Assembly: GCA_937950325.1 (NCBI GenBank)
Contig: CALFDJ010000019.1
Location: 32,042-96,041, forward strand
Direction of reading: 5' to 3'
Length of the DNA stretch: 64,000 nucleotides
Origin: an uncultured Collinsella sp.
GTDB taxonomy: Bacteria; Actinomycetota; Coriobacteriia; Coriobacteriales; Coriobacteriaceae
Position numbers and translations under genes: made by a program. Below, in pieces: positions 44,189 to 53,709 of the stretch (its first letter is position 1; each line of letters begins with the position of its first letter). Under the pieces are notes generated by a model. The model searched no databases. It was not told the DNA's origin and saw nothing but the letters and a program-made list of their open reading frames with translations.

Positions 44189-44634
44189 GTGCGACCGAGC
44201 GCGAGCATGTGATGCCTCCGCGGCCCCTGATGCCGTGGACGATGGCCCTGTGTGCCGGCATGTGCATGAGCTGCGCCTCGGTGCTCAACGTGGCCGCTGA
44301 TGCGCTGCTGAGGGAGCAGGCGCCGGCGGTCGGGCTGCTATGGGCCATTCCCGTTGCGACGACGGTATTCGTTGTGCTGGCTCAATCTTGTGCGCGGCTT
44401 GCCCCTTTGAAGCGGTGGTTGTATGCCGCGTCCGTCGGTCTCGTGGCGGGAGCGGTCGTCTCGGCGTGGTGGGCTGTGGGTGCGCTCAGCGCCTCGAAGG
44501 CGCTCGACGGTCGAGCGGCAAGCGGCCTCGAGTTTATCGTGCAGGGCGATCCATCCATAAACGACGACGTGTATTCCTATACCTGCGAGGCACGCGCGGA
44601 CGGTAAGAACTTGGCAACGGTTCGCCTCATATGA
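44185..44634 (+). pseudogene. comEC: comEC, 5' fragment (interrupted by the IS)
   Basis: 149 codons of the N-terminal membrane part of the DNA channel protein ComEC, ending at a TGA created by the insertion. Two to three hydrophobic helices are visible (LMPWTMALCAGMCMSCA; VGLLWAIPVATTVFVVLA; WLYAASVGLVAGAVVSAWWA). Starts ATG 44185, overlapping comEA. Removing 1522 nt with one copy of a TG dinucleotide rejoins it in frame to the fragment at 46154, giving about 770 residues, normal for ComEC. Confidence 0.9.
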
Positions 44635-44643
44635 CCCAATCCG

Positions 44644-44906
44644 CTGTCAAGAGCCACAATGGCCCCGCCGACCGCTTGCAATCGGTCGGCGGGGCCTGCC
44701 GTTGAACCCGTCCCGGTCCGCCCCCGGCATGTCGTCGACGCCTTCGGCTCAGTCTCATATCCGCGGATACCGTTCTGTCGGCCCGCACTCCATTCCTTCG
44801 GCGGGGTTCCCCAAGTCTGTCGAGGCGCATGCGGAGGGCTCCGCGCGCACAGCGAAATAGGGGGTATCCCCGAAGGCCGCCCGGCTCGCCGGGACGGGGG
44901 CCATGT
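44644..44906 (-). ncRNA. Candidate bridge RNA region at the 3' end of the IS
   Basis: IS110-family elements encode a bridge RNA in a noncoding end; the IS1111 group places it downstream of the transposase. This region is 263 nt, has no convincing ORF, and holds several strong stems: GGCCCCGCCGACCG / CGGTCGGCGGGGCC (44661-44696, perfect 14 bp), CCCGGC/GCCGGG and GCGGAG/CTCCGC. The exact RNA ends cannot be read from sequence alone. Confidence 0.4.
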
Positions 44907-46028
44907 CTATTCCGCGCCCTCCCGGCACATCATGCCGAGGGCCCAGAGCCACCTCACGAGCTCGGCCGCGGTGGCCGCGTTGGCCTTCGCCGCGGGCACG
45001 CCGCGGGCGAGCATCTCCTCGCGCCGCCGCAGGAGCCGCTCGGACCCCTTCCTCCCGTGCATCCTTATCTCGAGGGGCACGCCCGTGTCCCTTGGCATGA
45101 GCTTCGGCTGGTGCCGTGCCGCGGCGTAGCACCATGAACCCTCAACGGCCAGCTTCCTCACGAGCGCGTTGCCCGCACCGCTGATGCCTCCGAGCCGCAC
45201 GGAGTCGCCACTCGACCTCTGACTCGGCGCGAGGCCGAAATAGGCCGTGACCTGCCTTCCGGAACGGAACCTCGTGAAGTCGCCGACCTCGGCCGAGAAG
45301 GCTGCGGCCAGCGCGAAGGCGCAGCCCTTGATCGACTGGAGGGCGGCCACCTCCGCGGCGATCGGGCTGGCATCCACGGCGGCCCTGTACTCGGAGAGCA
45401 GGTCCGCCCGGGCCTCCGCCGCGGCCTCGACCTCGTTCCTCAGGGCGGCGAGCGTCCGAACCCCGCCATCGTCCTCCGGCCTGACCTTGTCGAGCCACCT
45501 CAGGAAGTCGTAGGTCCAGTACTTCCTCGGGTTGCCGGCGGGCGTGGTGCCGCCGTAGACGAACCCCCGCTTTGCGAGGAAGGCGAGCAGCCGCTGCTTG
45601 GCGGTCGCCAGGCGCGCGGCCGCCCCGTCGTAGGCGCCGGCGAGGTCCCTGATGCCTTCGACCTCGGGGGAGGGGACCCATACGGGGGAGATGTCGTGGG
45701 CGAGTATCGCCTTGGCCATCCTGGCGGCGTCGTTCCTGTCGTTCTTGGAGGCCGAGTCGGCGGCCGACCTGGGGATCTTCGAGACCGCGGCGACGACGCA
45801 CTCGACGCCGAGCCCGGCGAGCTCCCGCTGCGGGGCGAAGCCGAGGTAGCCGCTCTCGTAGGCCGCGAGCGACGGCCCGGGGAACCCATCCATCCACCCG
45901 GCGATCTCGCCCCAGGGGTTGCCGGGGAACCTCCTCGTCACGGCCTCGCCGGTGTCCGCGTCGAGGGCGCAGACGGTGGTCGACCTCAGGTGGACGTCCA
46001 TCCCGAACGCGGTAGAATACTTTGGCAT
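44907..46028 (-). CDS. IS110-family transposase (DEDD type)
   Basis: 373 residues, intact. N-terminal RuvC-like DEDD domain: Asp in FGMDVHLRSTTV near residue 10, Glu in AAYESGYLGF, and the Asp pair in KNDRNDAARMAK. C-terminal Transposase_20 domain: QSIKGCAFALAAAFSAEVGD, FRSGRQVTAYFGLAPSQRSS, with a candidate catalytic Ser in the GSWCYAA region. Encoded against comEC. ATG 46028 follows GGGAGGCTCCC. The Arg codons (AGG, CGG) differ from the CGT/CGC preference of neighbours, consistent with recent arrival. Confidence 0.93.
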   Translation of the reverse strand: MPKYSTAFGMDVHLRSTTVCALDADTGEAVTRRFPGNPWGEIAGWMDGFPGPSLAAYESGYLGFAPQRELAGLGVECVVAAVSKIPRSAADSASKNDRNDAARMAKAILAHDISPVWVPSPEVEGIRDLAGAYDGAAARLATAKQRLLAFLAKRGFVYGGTTPAGNPRKYWTYDFLRWLDKVRPEDDGGVRTLAALRNEVEAAAEARADLLSEYRAAVDASPIAAEVAALQSIKGCAFALAAAFSAEVGDFTRFRSGRQVTAYFGLAPSQRSSGDSVRLGGISGAGNALVRKLAVEGSWCYAAARHQPKLMPRDTGVPLEIRMHGRKGSERLLRRREEMLARGVPAAKANAATAAELVRWLWALGMMCREGAE

Positions 46029-46153
46029 GGGAGCCTCCCAACCTCGTTGCGGCGCGGCTGCGCCTATGGCACTTCAACATCATTGTCGCAGCCCCGACCC
46101 GCGGTCACGAGCGGGGGCTCCTATCTTTTTAGTGCCCTCGGATTGGGTCATAG

Positions 46154-48019
46154 TGTCTATCGTGCGACCGCGAGCTCAAGGTCGGGGCGTACGTGCGTGT
46201 TATCGGTCGCGTTTCACGTTTTGAGAACGATGCGTATGGACGATCGCGCGTGCTCCGAGGCGAGGTGCGCAAGGTTAAAGTCGTTCGGATTGTGTCGGCC
46301 GATGAGGGCTCTCCGGGACCGCTGCTTCGGCTGCGAAATGGGCTGCTTGCGTCCATCGCGCCTGCGACCGACCCGGCGCGTGCACTCATAGCCGGTGTCG
46401 TCTGCGGTCGTTCGGCCGAACTGCGCGCCCAGCCGGCGGGCGACTGGTTTTCGGTAACGGGAACGGCGCATCTTATCGCCGTCTCGGGCAGCCATTTGGC
46501 TATCGTGGGATTTGTAATCGAGGGTGTATTGCAAAAGACTCGCTGCTCACGTGGTGTTCAGCGGGCGATATTGGCGATGGCGCTTGTGGGCTACACTGCC
46601 TTTACGGGCGCGTCTCCCTCGGCCGTGCGCGCGTGCTGCATGGTGTTCGCGACGCTTGTCGTAAACGGCGCGGGGCGTCGCCGGCACGGCGCATCGGCAC
46701 TCTTCGTAACCATGTCCATCTTTGTGCTACTGCGGCCGACGGTGCTGTTCGAGATGGGCTTTCAGCTCTCGTGTGCCAGCGTCTTAGCCATTCTGTGCTT
46801 TTGCCCCTATGCGACCTACGCTTTGGGTGAGCTGGGTGTGCCATCGGGCGTTGCCAACATACTTTCCGTCACGCTGTGCTCGCAACTGGCAACACTTCCC
46901 ATTACCATTCCTGCCTTCGGTACGTTCTCGCTCATTGCTCCGCTGGCAAATGCAGTCATCGGTCCGGTGGTGAGCGTACTGCTTGCTGTGTCGATCGTGC
47001 TGGTTCCCTTTTCGCTCGTGGAACCGTTGCGGATTTGGGCGCTCGTTGTGCCCATGGTTGCCGCCCGTTGCGCACTGTTCTTCGAGCAACTGTTTGCCGC
47101 CGTGCCTGGTGTATCTGTGAGTGTGCCGCCCGATAGCATGTGGATTTACCTAGTGCCGTGTTTGCTGGCGGTTCTGTTGGTCTGGTGGCCGCGTCCCCGT
47201 GCACGTCCTATGGCGGTGGGGCTTTCATGCCTGGTGCTCTTGGCTGCGATTCCGTACGTCTACTGGGATCGATTCGCTCCGCCTTCGGTGACGGTGCTCG
47301 ATGTGGGCCAGGCGGATGCGATTCTTATCCGCCAGGGCGACGCATTAGCACTCGTCGACTGCGGGCTCGATGAGCGCGTGGTAGCGGCGTTGGTTCGCAA
47401 TAACGTGCACCATATCGATGCCGTCTTTGTGACGCATTGGGATGAGGATCACTGGGGTGGTCTACCTGCCGTGCTCGAACAGTTTTCGGTCGGAACGATT
47501 GCCGTGGCGGCGGATGCGTTGGAGGATGCTCCTGCCGAGGTATTGAATCGACCTGGCGTTGAGTATCGGCAGGTGCGCCGTGGGGATACGGTCGACATCG
47601 GCTCATTTTGTGCCCGCGTGATGTGGCCGTTCGAGTCCGTAGATGGCGAGGGAAATGAGGACTCGCTTGTCCTGCTACTCTCTTATGTTCAGGAAGGCAA
47701 GAGCCTGCGTATGCTCCTCACTGGTGATGCCGAGCTCGACCAAGAACGGGAATTCGTGCAGGAGGTGGGGGATATCGATGTCCTTAAACTTGGGCATCAC
47801 GGCTCCAAGGTTTCAGTCGATGGTGAGTTGCTGGATGTCCTGAGACCCGAGCTTTCCCTCGCGAGCGCCGGCAAGGGGAATCGATACGGTCATCCGTCGG
47901 ATGCCTGCATCGATGCCGTTCAGGAAGCGGGCGGTGCGTTCGCATGCACCATCGAACATGGTGATATCACCATCAGCCCGACCGCAAAGGGCTTTGCGAT
48001 GCGATGCCAGCGACCGTGA
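46154..48019 (+). pseudogene. comEC: comEC, 3' fragment (interrupted by the IS)
   Basis: About 620 codons with most of the channel and the C-terminal metallo-beta-lactamase-like domain. The competence domain core HLIAVSGSHLAIVGFVIEG, several membrane helices, DVGQADAILIRQGDALALVDCG, THWDEDHWGGL and LKLGHHGSKVS are intact, so damage is confined to the insertion point. Reinitiation at GTG 46193 could give a 608-residue product lacking the first helices; function would be doubtful. holA follows 78 nt later. Confidence 0.9.
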
Positions 48020-48097
48020 CGACGTCGATGGCGTGTGGTGGGCCCCTGGGCTAGAATGGCACGGAACGAATACGAAGGCCTGCGGGAGGGGAGCGTA

Positions 48098-49060
48098 ATG
48101 TCCGAAACCGGTCTGCTGCCGGCATATCTGATCGTCGGTACCGACGGCGTCAAGCGCGATCACGCCGTCTCGCGTATGAAGGCGCGTCTGGAAAAGTCGG
48201 GAATGGTCGAGTTCAACCTCGACGAGCGCGACATGACCAAGGACCCCGATATCGAGTCCATTATCGGATCGCTTAACACCTTTCCGATGGGCAGCGAGTT
48301 TCGCTTGGTAATCCTTGATGGCTGCTCAAAGCTCGCTAAGGCGGTCTCGGAGTCGCTTGTCGACTATCTGGCGAGTCCCAGCCCCACGACGGTCTGCCTC
48401 ATCATCGCCGACTCGCTTGCCAAGAACACGCGCCTGTATAAGGCGATCGCCAAAATCGACAAGAAGGCCGTGATCGATTGCTCCGGCACCAAGCGCTGGG
48501 AGTTACCGCGCCGCGTGCAACAGATGGCGACGCAGCACGGCAAGTCGATCTCGACGGCGGCCGCCGAGGAGCTCGTTTCGCGTTCGGGTGAAAACACTCG
48601 CATGCTCGATAACGACTTGGCTAAGCTTGCCCAGATGGTCGAGGCGCCCCAGATTGAGCTTGCCGACGTTGAGCGCTGGATTGTACGAACGGCCGAGGTT
48701 CAACCCTGGGACTTTCTCAATGCGGTCTCGGCCCGTGACATGCGCCGTTCGCTCGAGCTCTTCAATCTAATGCCCGCCAAGAGCTACGTGTGGACGTACA
48801 CATTGCTGTGCGGCCGCATTCGCGAGCTTATCGTTGCCAAGGCGCTCGATGCGCGCGGACAGGGTCGTGAGCTGGCCGCAACGCTCAAACTCCAGTCTTG
48901 GCAGGTCAAGAATCACCTGACCTGGGCACGTCGCTTTTCGATGGCAGAGCTCGTCGCAGCGCTCGAGGGTGCCGTTGATGTGGAGCTCGCGCTCAAGGGT
49001 TCGGCCGATTCTCAGACCGCGCTTTTGCTCTGGATTACGAACATCTTGAGAAAATCGTGA
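48098..49060 (+). CDS. holA: DNA polymerase III delta subunit
   Basis: Clamp-loader subunit that opens the beta sliding clamp. 320 residues: LPAYLIVGTDGVKRDHAVSRM, SLNTFPMGSEFRLVIL and the C-terminal FDLxxALxxRD-like WDFLNAVSARDMRRSLEL. ATG 48098 follows GGGAGGGGAGCG. Linked to comEC as in most Gram-positives; the IS upstream could affect its transcription. Confidence 0.92.
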   Translation: MSETGLLPAYLIVGTDGVKRDHAVSRMKARLEKSGMVEFNLDERDMTKDPDIESIIGSLNTFPMGSEFRLVILDGCSKLAKAVSESLVDYLASPSPTTVCLIIADSLAKNTRLYKAIAKIDKKAVIDCSGTKRWELPRRVQQMATQHGKSISTAAAEELVSRSGENTRMLDNDLAKLAQMVEAPQIELADVERWIVRTAEVQPWDFLNAVSARDMRRSLELFNLMPAKSYVWTYTLLCGRIRELIVAKALDARGQGRELAATLKLQSWQVKNHLTWARRFSMAELVAALEGAVDVELALKGSADSQTALLLWITNILRKS

Positions 49061-49112
49061 TGATACCTGCCTATTTGACAAATTCGTTCTATCCCTTTGA
49101 GGGGGAGCGTGC

Positions 49113-49118
49113 TATAGT
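49113..49118 (+). promoter_or_regulatory. Possible -10 element of rpsT
   Basis: TATAGT preceded by GC, 75 nt before the S20 start. A perfect TTGACA at 49075 is 32 nt away, too far to pair with it. Confidence 0.4.
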
Positions 49119-49193
49119 AGGCGCTTGCATGACCTCACCGTGTCTCAGAGGTGTCATACATTTTTTGCAAGGAACTCGAAAGGAACTCCAGAA

Positions 49194-49460
49194 GTGGCAA
49201 ACATCAAGTCTCAGAAGAAGCGTATCCGCACCAATGAGGCAGCTCGCATGCGTAACAAGGCTGTCAAGTCCGAGCTCAAGACGCTGACCAAGCACGTCCA
49301 GTCCGCCGTCGCCGAGGGCGACGCCGAGAAGGCCCAGGCTGCCCTCAAGACCGTCACCAAGCGTCTCGACATGGCTGCCGCCAAGCATGTTATCCACAAG
49401 AACCAGGCTTCCAACCGCAAGTCCGGTCTTGCCAAGCTCGTGAACAGCATCAACGCCTAA
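49194..49460 (+). CDS. rpsT: 30S ribosomal protein S20
   Basis: 88 residues, basic and helical; ANIKSQKKRIRTNEAARMRNK and the C-terminal HKNQASNRKSGLAKLVN are S20 signatures. The start is GTG 49194, about 10 nt after AAAGGAAC; the upstream in-frame 23 codons have no S20 character. Its own terminator follows. Confidence 0.95.
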   Translation: MANIKSQKKRIRTNEAARMRNKAVKSELKTLTKHVQSAVAEGDAEKAQAALKTVTKRLDMAAAKHVIHKNQASNRKSGLAKLVNSINA

Positions 49461-49495
49461 GTTGTAAATTTCACACCACACAGATTACGCGCATA

Positions 49496-49531
49496 AATGG
49501 AGCCTGTTTTATGGAACAGGCTCCATTTTTT
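49496..49531 (+). terminator. Rho-independent terminator after rpsT
   Basis: AATGGAGCCTGTT / AACAGGCTCCATT, perfect 13 bp, then TTTTTTG. Confidence 0.93.
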
Positions 49532-49556
49532 GTACCGCTCGGGTAAGATAGTCCGC

Positions 49557-51368
49557 ATGAATACTTCAATTGACATTTCCCACATCCGCAACTTCTCAAT
49601 CGTTGCGCACATCGACCATGGCAAGTCCACGATCAGCGATCGCATCCTCGAGCTCACCCATACCGTCGACGAACGCGACATGGAGTCGCAGCTGCTCGAC
49701 ACCATGGATATCGAGCGCGAGCGCGGCATCACGATCAAGTCCAATGCCGTCCGCGTTTCCTATGACGCCGACGATGGCGAGACGTATCAGTTCAATCTGA
49801 TCGATACGCCGGGCCACGTTGACTTTACCTATGAGGTCTCGCGCTCGCTGGCAGCCTGCGAGGGCGCGGTGCTCGTTGTCGACGCCACTCAGGGCGTCGA
49901 GGCGCAGACCGTCTCCAACGCGACGCTCGCCATGAACGCCAATCTGGATATCGTGCCCGCTATCAACAAGATCGACCTGCCATCGGCACACCCCGACGAG
50001 GTCAAGACCGAGATCGAGGATGACCTGGCGATTCCTGCCGACGATGCCGTATGCGTATCGGGCAAGATCGGCGAGGGCATCCACGATCTGCTGGAGTCCA
50101 TTGTCTTTTTGATCTCTCCGCCCAAGGGCGATGCGTATGCGCCGCTCAAGGCACTCATCCTGGATTCATACTTCGACGAGTATCGTGGCGTCGTCGCCAC
50201 GGTGCGCATCTTTGACGGCTCCATCAAAAAGGGCGATACCCTGCGCATGATGCAGGCAAAGGGCGACTTTTTGGTCGATGGCGTGGGCGTCAAGCGTCCC
50301 GCCGAGACTCCGGTTGACGCGCTGACGGTCGGCGAGGTCGGATACGTGGTCACGGGCCTGAAGGACCCCGAGGCCGTTCGCGTGGGCGATACCCTCACGT
50401 GGGCGTCGAATCCCTGCCCCGAGCCGCTTCCCGGCTACCGCGAGGCCAAGCCCATGGTCTATACGGGCCTGTTCCCGATCGATAACAAGGACTACGAGAA
50501 CCTTCGTGACGCGCTCGATAAGCTGCACGTCAACGACCCGTCGTTGGTGTGGGAGCCCGAGACTTCGGTGGCGCTCGGTTTTGGCTTCCGCGTGGGCTTC
50601 CTGGGCCTGCTGCACATGGAAGTCGTCAAGGAACGCCTGGAGCGTGAGTTCAATCTTGACCTCATTGCCACGAGCCCCTCGGTGGACTATCACGTCTACA
50701 AGACTGACGGCGAGATGATTGATGTCCGCAGCCCGCAGGATCTGCCCGAGGCCACGCGCATCGAGCGTATCGAGGAACCCTACCTCAAGGCAAAGATCAT
50801 CTGCCCGCCTGAGTACACGGGTGCCGTCATGCAGCTCGCCATCGAGCACCGCGGCGTTACGACCGACATGATCCACCTGACGAGCAAATCGGTCGAGATG
50901 CGCTTCGATATGCCGCTCGCCGAGCTCATCTTGGACTTCTTTGACCAGCTCAAGAGCCGTACCAAGGGCTATGCCTCGCTCGACTACGAGTTCAACGAGT
51001 ACCGTCCATCCGAGCTTGTGAAGCTCGATATCTTGCTTTCGGGCGACGAGGTGGACGCGCTGTCGTTTATCGTCCACAAGGACAAGGCCTACGGTCTGGC
51101 CCGCGGCCTGTGCGACAAGCTCAAGGAGATTATTCCGCGCCAGCTGTTCGAGGTGCCCATCCAGGGTGCTATCGGCAACAAGATCATCGCCCGTTCTACC
51201 GTCAAAGCGCGTCGCAAGGACGTTCTTGCTAAGTGCTACGGCGGCGATATCTCGCGAAAGCGCAAGCTGCTCGAGAAGCAGAAAGAGGGCAAGAAGCGCA
51301 TGAAGGCCATCGGCTCGGTTGAGGTCCCGCAGGAGGCCTTTATGGCGATTCTCAAGGTGGACGAGTAG
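49557..51368 (+). CDS. lepA: Elongation factor 4 (LepA)
   Basis: Ribosome-associated GTPase linked to back-translocation and initiation fidelity. 603 residues; FSIVAHIDHGKSTISDRI (G1), ERGITIKSNAV (G2), DTPGHVDF (G3), NKIDLP (G4) and the LepA-specific C-terminal RKRKLLEKQKEGKKRMK. ATG 49557; the frame from 49497 begins inside the rpsT terminator. Confidence 0.97.
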   Translation: MNTSIDISHIRNFSIVAHIDHGKSTISDRILELTHTVDERDMESQLLDTMDIERERGITIKSNAVRVSYDADDGETYQFNLIDTPGHVDFTYEVSRSLAACEGAVLVVDATQGVEAQTVSNATLAMNANLDIVPAINKIDLPSAHPDEVKTEIEDDLAIPADDAVCVSGKIGEGIHDLLESIVFLISPPKGDAYAPLKALILDSYFDEYRGVVATVRIFDGSIKKGDTLRMMQAKGDFLVDGVGVKRPAETPVDALTVGEVGYVVTGLKDPEAVRVGDTLTWASNPCPEPLPGYREAKPMVYTGLFPIDNKDYENLRDALDKLHVNDPSLVWEPETSVALGFGFRVGFLGLLHMEVVKERLEREFNLDLIATSPSVDYHVYKTDGEMIDVRSPQDLPEATRIERIEEPYLKAKIICPPEYTGAVMQLAIEHRGVTTDMIHLTSKSVEMRFDMPLAELILDFFDQLKSRTKGYASLDYEFNEYRPSELVKLDILLSGDEVDALSFIVHKDKAYGLARGLCDKLKEIIPRQLFEVPIQGAIGNKIIARSTVKARRKDVLAKCYGGDISRKRKLLEKQKEGKKRMKAIGSVEVPQEAFMAILKVDE

Positions 51369-51372
51369 GTCC

Positions 51373-52416
51373 ATGGCGCTTTCTGAATACAGTAAGCGGC
51401 TGCTGGGCGCCTATGCCGAGCAGCCGTTCCTTATGGCTCCCATGGCGGGCGTAACCGACCCTGTCTATCGCATCATGTGTCGCCGCCGCGGTGCCAATCT
51501 TGCCTACAGCGAGATGGTGAGCGTTGCAGGCCTTGCCTATGCCAGCAACAAGACGTGGCGCCTGGTGTTGCCGGCCGACGAGGAACAGCAGATTTGCGTT
51601 CAGCTCTTTGGTTCCAAGCCCGATCAGTTTGCGAGCGCCGTCGCCGCCGTCGAGGATCGTGTGGGCGATCGCCTGTCGCTCATCGATATCAACATGGCCT
51701 GTCCTGCCCGAAAGGTTGTCACCAAGGGCGAGGGCTCTGCCCTTATGCGCACGCCCGATTTGGCCGAGAAGATCGTCGAGGCGGCGGTGGGCGCGGCTCA
51801 TGTGCCCGTGACCGTAAAGATCCGCAAGGGTTTTTATGCCGAGGACCGTAATGCCGCGACGTTTGCCCAGATGCTCGAAGGCGCCGGTGCCGCCGCAGTC
51901 GCCGTGCATGGTCGTTGCGCCACGCAGCTCTACACGGGCCAGGCCGATTGGTCGGTCGTCGATGAGGTGGCCGACGCCGTCGAGATTCCCGTTATCGGTT
52001 CGGGCGATGTGTTCTCGGCCGAGGACGCTGCTGAGCATCTGCAAGGCTCGAGTGCCAGCGCGGTGTTTATCGCGCGCGGTATCTATGGCAACCCCTGGGT
52101 GTTCGGTGATGCTCGCGCCCTTGCGCTCGATGGCATGCCGGTGCCGGCGCGCAGCTCCGTCGAGCGCCTAGACGCCCTGCGTGAGCACCTAACGCTGACG
52201 CATGAGCTCCTGCCTCTCATGTCGCGTGCCCGTACGTACGCAAGCTGGTACTTAAAAGGCATGCCCCATGCCGCCGCTTGGCGTGCCCATGTGGTGCGCT
52301 GCTCCACGTATGAGGAGTTCATGGCGCTGGTCGATGAGATCGAGCGCGATGTGGTGGCCTGCGAGGCCGCACTTGCCGCCGGCGAATCGGTGCCCCCTCA
52401 TCCGCTGGAGGCTTAA
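51373..52416 (+). CDS. dusB: tRNA-dihydrouridine synthase (DusB-like)
   Basis: FMN enzyme that reduces uridines in tRNA D-loops. 347 residues: LMAPMAGVTDPVYRIMCRRRG, QLFGSKPDQF, the catalytic Cys in DINMACPARKVVTKGEGSAL and VHGRCATQLYTGQADW. Starts 4 nt after lepA. Family is clear; DusB subclass is my best guess. Confidence 0.9.
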   Translation: MALSEYSKRLLGAYAEQPFLMAPMAGVTDPVYRIMCRRRGANLAYSEMVSVAGLAYASNKTWRLVLPADEEQQICVQLFGSKPDQFASAVAAVEDRVGDRLSLIDINMACPARKVVTKGEGSALMRTPDLAEKIVEAAVGAAHVPVTVKIRKGFYAEDRNAATFAQMLEGAGAAAVAVHGRCATQLYTGQADWSVVDEVADAVEIPVIGSGDVFSAEDAAEHLQGSSASAVFIARGIYGNPWVFGDARALALDGMPVPARSSVERLDALREHLTLTHELLPLMSRARTYASWYLKGMPHAAAWRAHVVRCSTYEEFMALVDEIERDVVACEAALAAGESVPPHPLEA

Positions 52417-52418
52417 GG

Positions 52419-53651
52419 GTGGCCGTTACCGCGCTGTACGTGCATGTGCCGTTTTGCGCCCAAAAGTGCCGGTACTGCGACTTTGACTCGCGCAGTTTTG
52501 CTCCGTACGACCTGAGCGTTGCGCTCGATGCCTATTTTGAGCAGTTGTTCGCGCGCCTCGATGCTTTTGGCAAAGCTGGGGCCCTTGACCAGATCCGCAC
52601 CGTCTATGTTGGCGGCGGTACGCCGTCGCTGGCGGGGGAGCGCTTGGTGGAGCTGGCGCGGCGTATTCGTGCGTGGTGCGCCCCCGTTGAGTTTACCTGC
52701 GAGGCTAATCCTGAGTCGCTGACCGCTGAGCTCGCCACCGCGCTTGCCGAGGCGGGTGTCACGCGCATCTCTCTGGGCGTGCAAACCCTCGACAATACTG
52801 AACTGGCTGCTATTGGCCGCATTCACGATGCTAATCGGGCACTTGCGGCTATCGCGACGGTAAAGGACGCTGGCCTCGATGTGTCCTGCGACCTTATGTG
52901 TGGCCTTCCCGGGCAGACGGCGGCGAGTTGGCAGCGCACGCTCGATGGCGTGCTCACTGCGACTCCGCATCATGCGTCGGTCTACCCTCTTACGCTCGAG
53001 GAGGGGACGCCCCTTTATCGCATGGCGTGCCGCGACGAGTCGCTCGAGCCTGATGAGGATTTTCAGGCCGCCTGCATGGATGTGGCACGCGAGCTCCTGG
53101 GTGCGGCCGGCTATCACCCGTATGAGGTGGCAAGCTATGCGCTCGACGGCCATGAGTGCGCCCATAACATTGCCTACTGGACCGGACGGGGCTACCTGGG
53201 CCTGGGTCGTTCTGCCGCGGGCATGCTCGACGGCGGGGATTTCGACCGTCTTGCAGGTTTGTTCCCCGGTGTTTCTTCTCGAGGCGTTGCGTACCGCGTG
53301 CGTCTGGTGCAACGTGACGATGACGCGACGGCGTTCGAGGCCGAATATCTCTCGCAGCGCGAGGCTGCGGCCGAAGACCTGATACTTGCTTGTCGCATGA
53401 CGCGCGGTGTCGCGTCCGACCTTTTGGTTCGCGCGGCTCGTGTCGTCCCGGCCGATGAGCTGGCAGCTGCCTGCGATCGCGCGCTCGAATTGGGTCTTGC
53501 CACTTGGGTGCCCGAGACGCTCGGAGTCCATGAGGGACCCTTCACTTCGGCAGATGTCATCGCGGGCCATGTTCGAGCTCGTTTAGCGCCGACACACCTG
53601 GGCTGGCTCGATGGAAATGTTCTGTTCGAGCTGTTTTGGGATCTAGCTTAG
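52419..53651 (+). CDS. hemW: Heme chaperone HemW (radical SAM)
   Basis: 410 residues. Radical SAM Cys motif in VPFCAQKCRYCDFDS near the N-terminus, then YVGGGTPSL, RISLGVQTLDNTEL and ECAHNIAYWTGRGYLGLG, the HNxxYW pattern of HemW. These proteins bind and deliver heme and are often mislabelled as coproporphyrinogen dehydrogenase. GTG 52419, 2 nt after dus; typically followed by dnaJ-related genes, as here. Confidence 0.92.
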   Translation: MAVTALYVHVPFCAQKCRYCDFDSRSFAPYDLSVALDAYFEQLFARLDAFGKAGALDQIRTVYVGGGTPSLAGERLVELARRIRAWCAPVEFTCEANPESLTAELATALAEAGVTRISLGVQTLDNTELAAIGRIHDANRALAAIATVKDAGLDVSCDLMCGLPGQTAASWQRTLDGVLTATPHHASVYPLTLEEGTPLYRMACRDESLEPDEDFQAACMDVARELLGAAGYHPYEVASYALDGHECAHNIAYWTGRGYLGLGRSAAGMLDGGDFDRLAGLFPGVSSRGVAYRVRLVQRDDDATAFEAEYLSQREAAAEDLILACRMTRGVASDLLVRAARVVPADELAAACDRALELGLATWVPETLGVHEGPFTSADVIAGHVRARLAPTHLGWLDGNVLFELFWDLA

Positions 53652-53709
53652 GTCGCTCGGGTAGAATTACCGAAATATATACGCTGCTGTGAGCAGGAGG
53701 TTGCCGCGC

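Larger units (their letters stand above)
44632..46153 (-). mobile_element. IS110-family (IS1111-like) insertion sequence within comEC
   Basis: About 1522 bp. Near-terminal inverted repeats TGACCCAATCCG (44632-44643) and CGGATTGGGTCA (46139-46150) are perfect over 12 bp (14 bp if the flanking TA is counted). A TG dinucleotide occurs at each junction (44632-44633 and 46154-46155) and is the only overlap that restores the comEC frame without a stop, so it is the likely core. One transposase gene; about 270 nt of noncoding DNA follow it and about 120 nt precede it. Base composition is visibly richer in GGG/CGG than the flanking comEC. Confidence 0.88.

Noticed and set aside
45142..46083. Second minus-strand frame of 313 codons overlapping the IS transposase
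   Set aside because: Arg/Gly-rich alternative frame of the transposase with no motifs; IS110 elements do not need a second ORF.
49075..49118. TTGACA and TATAGT read as a matched promoter for rpsT
   Set aside because: The spacer is 32 nt, far outside the 16-19 nt range; only the -10 was kept as a candidate.
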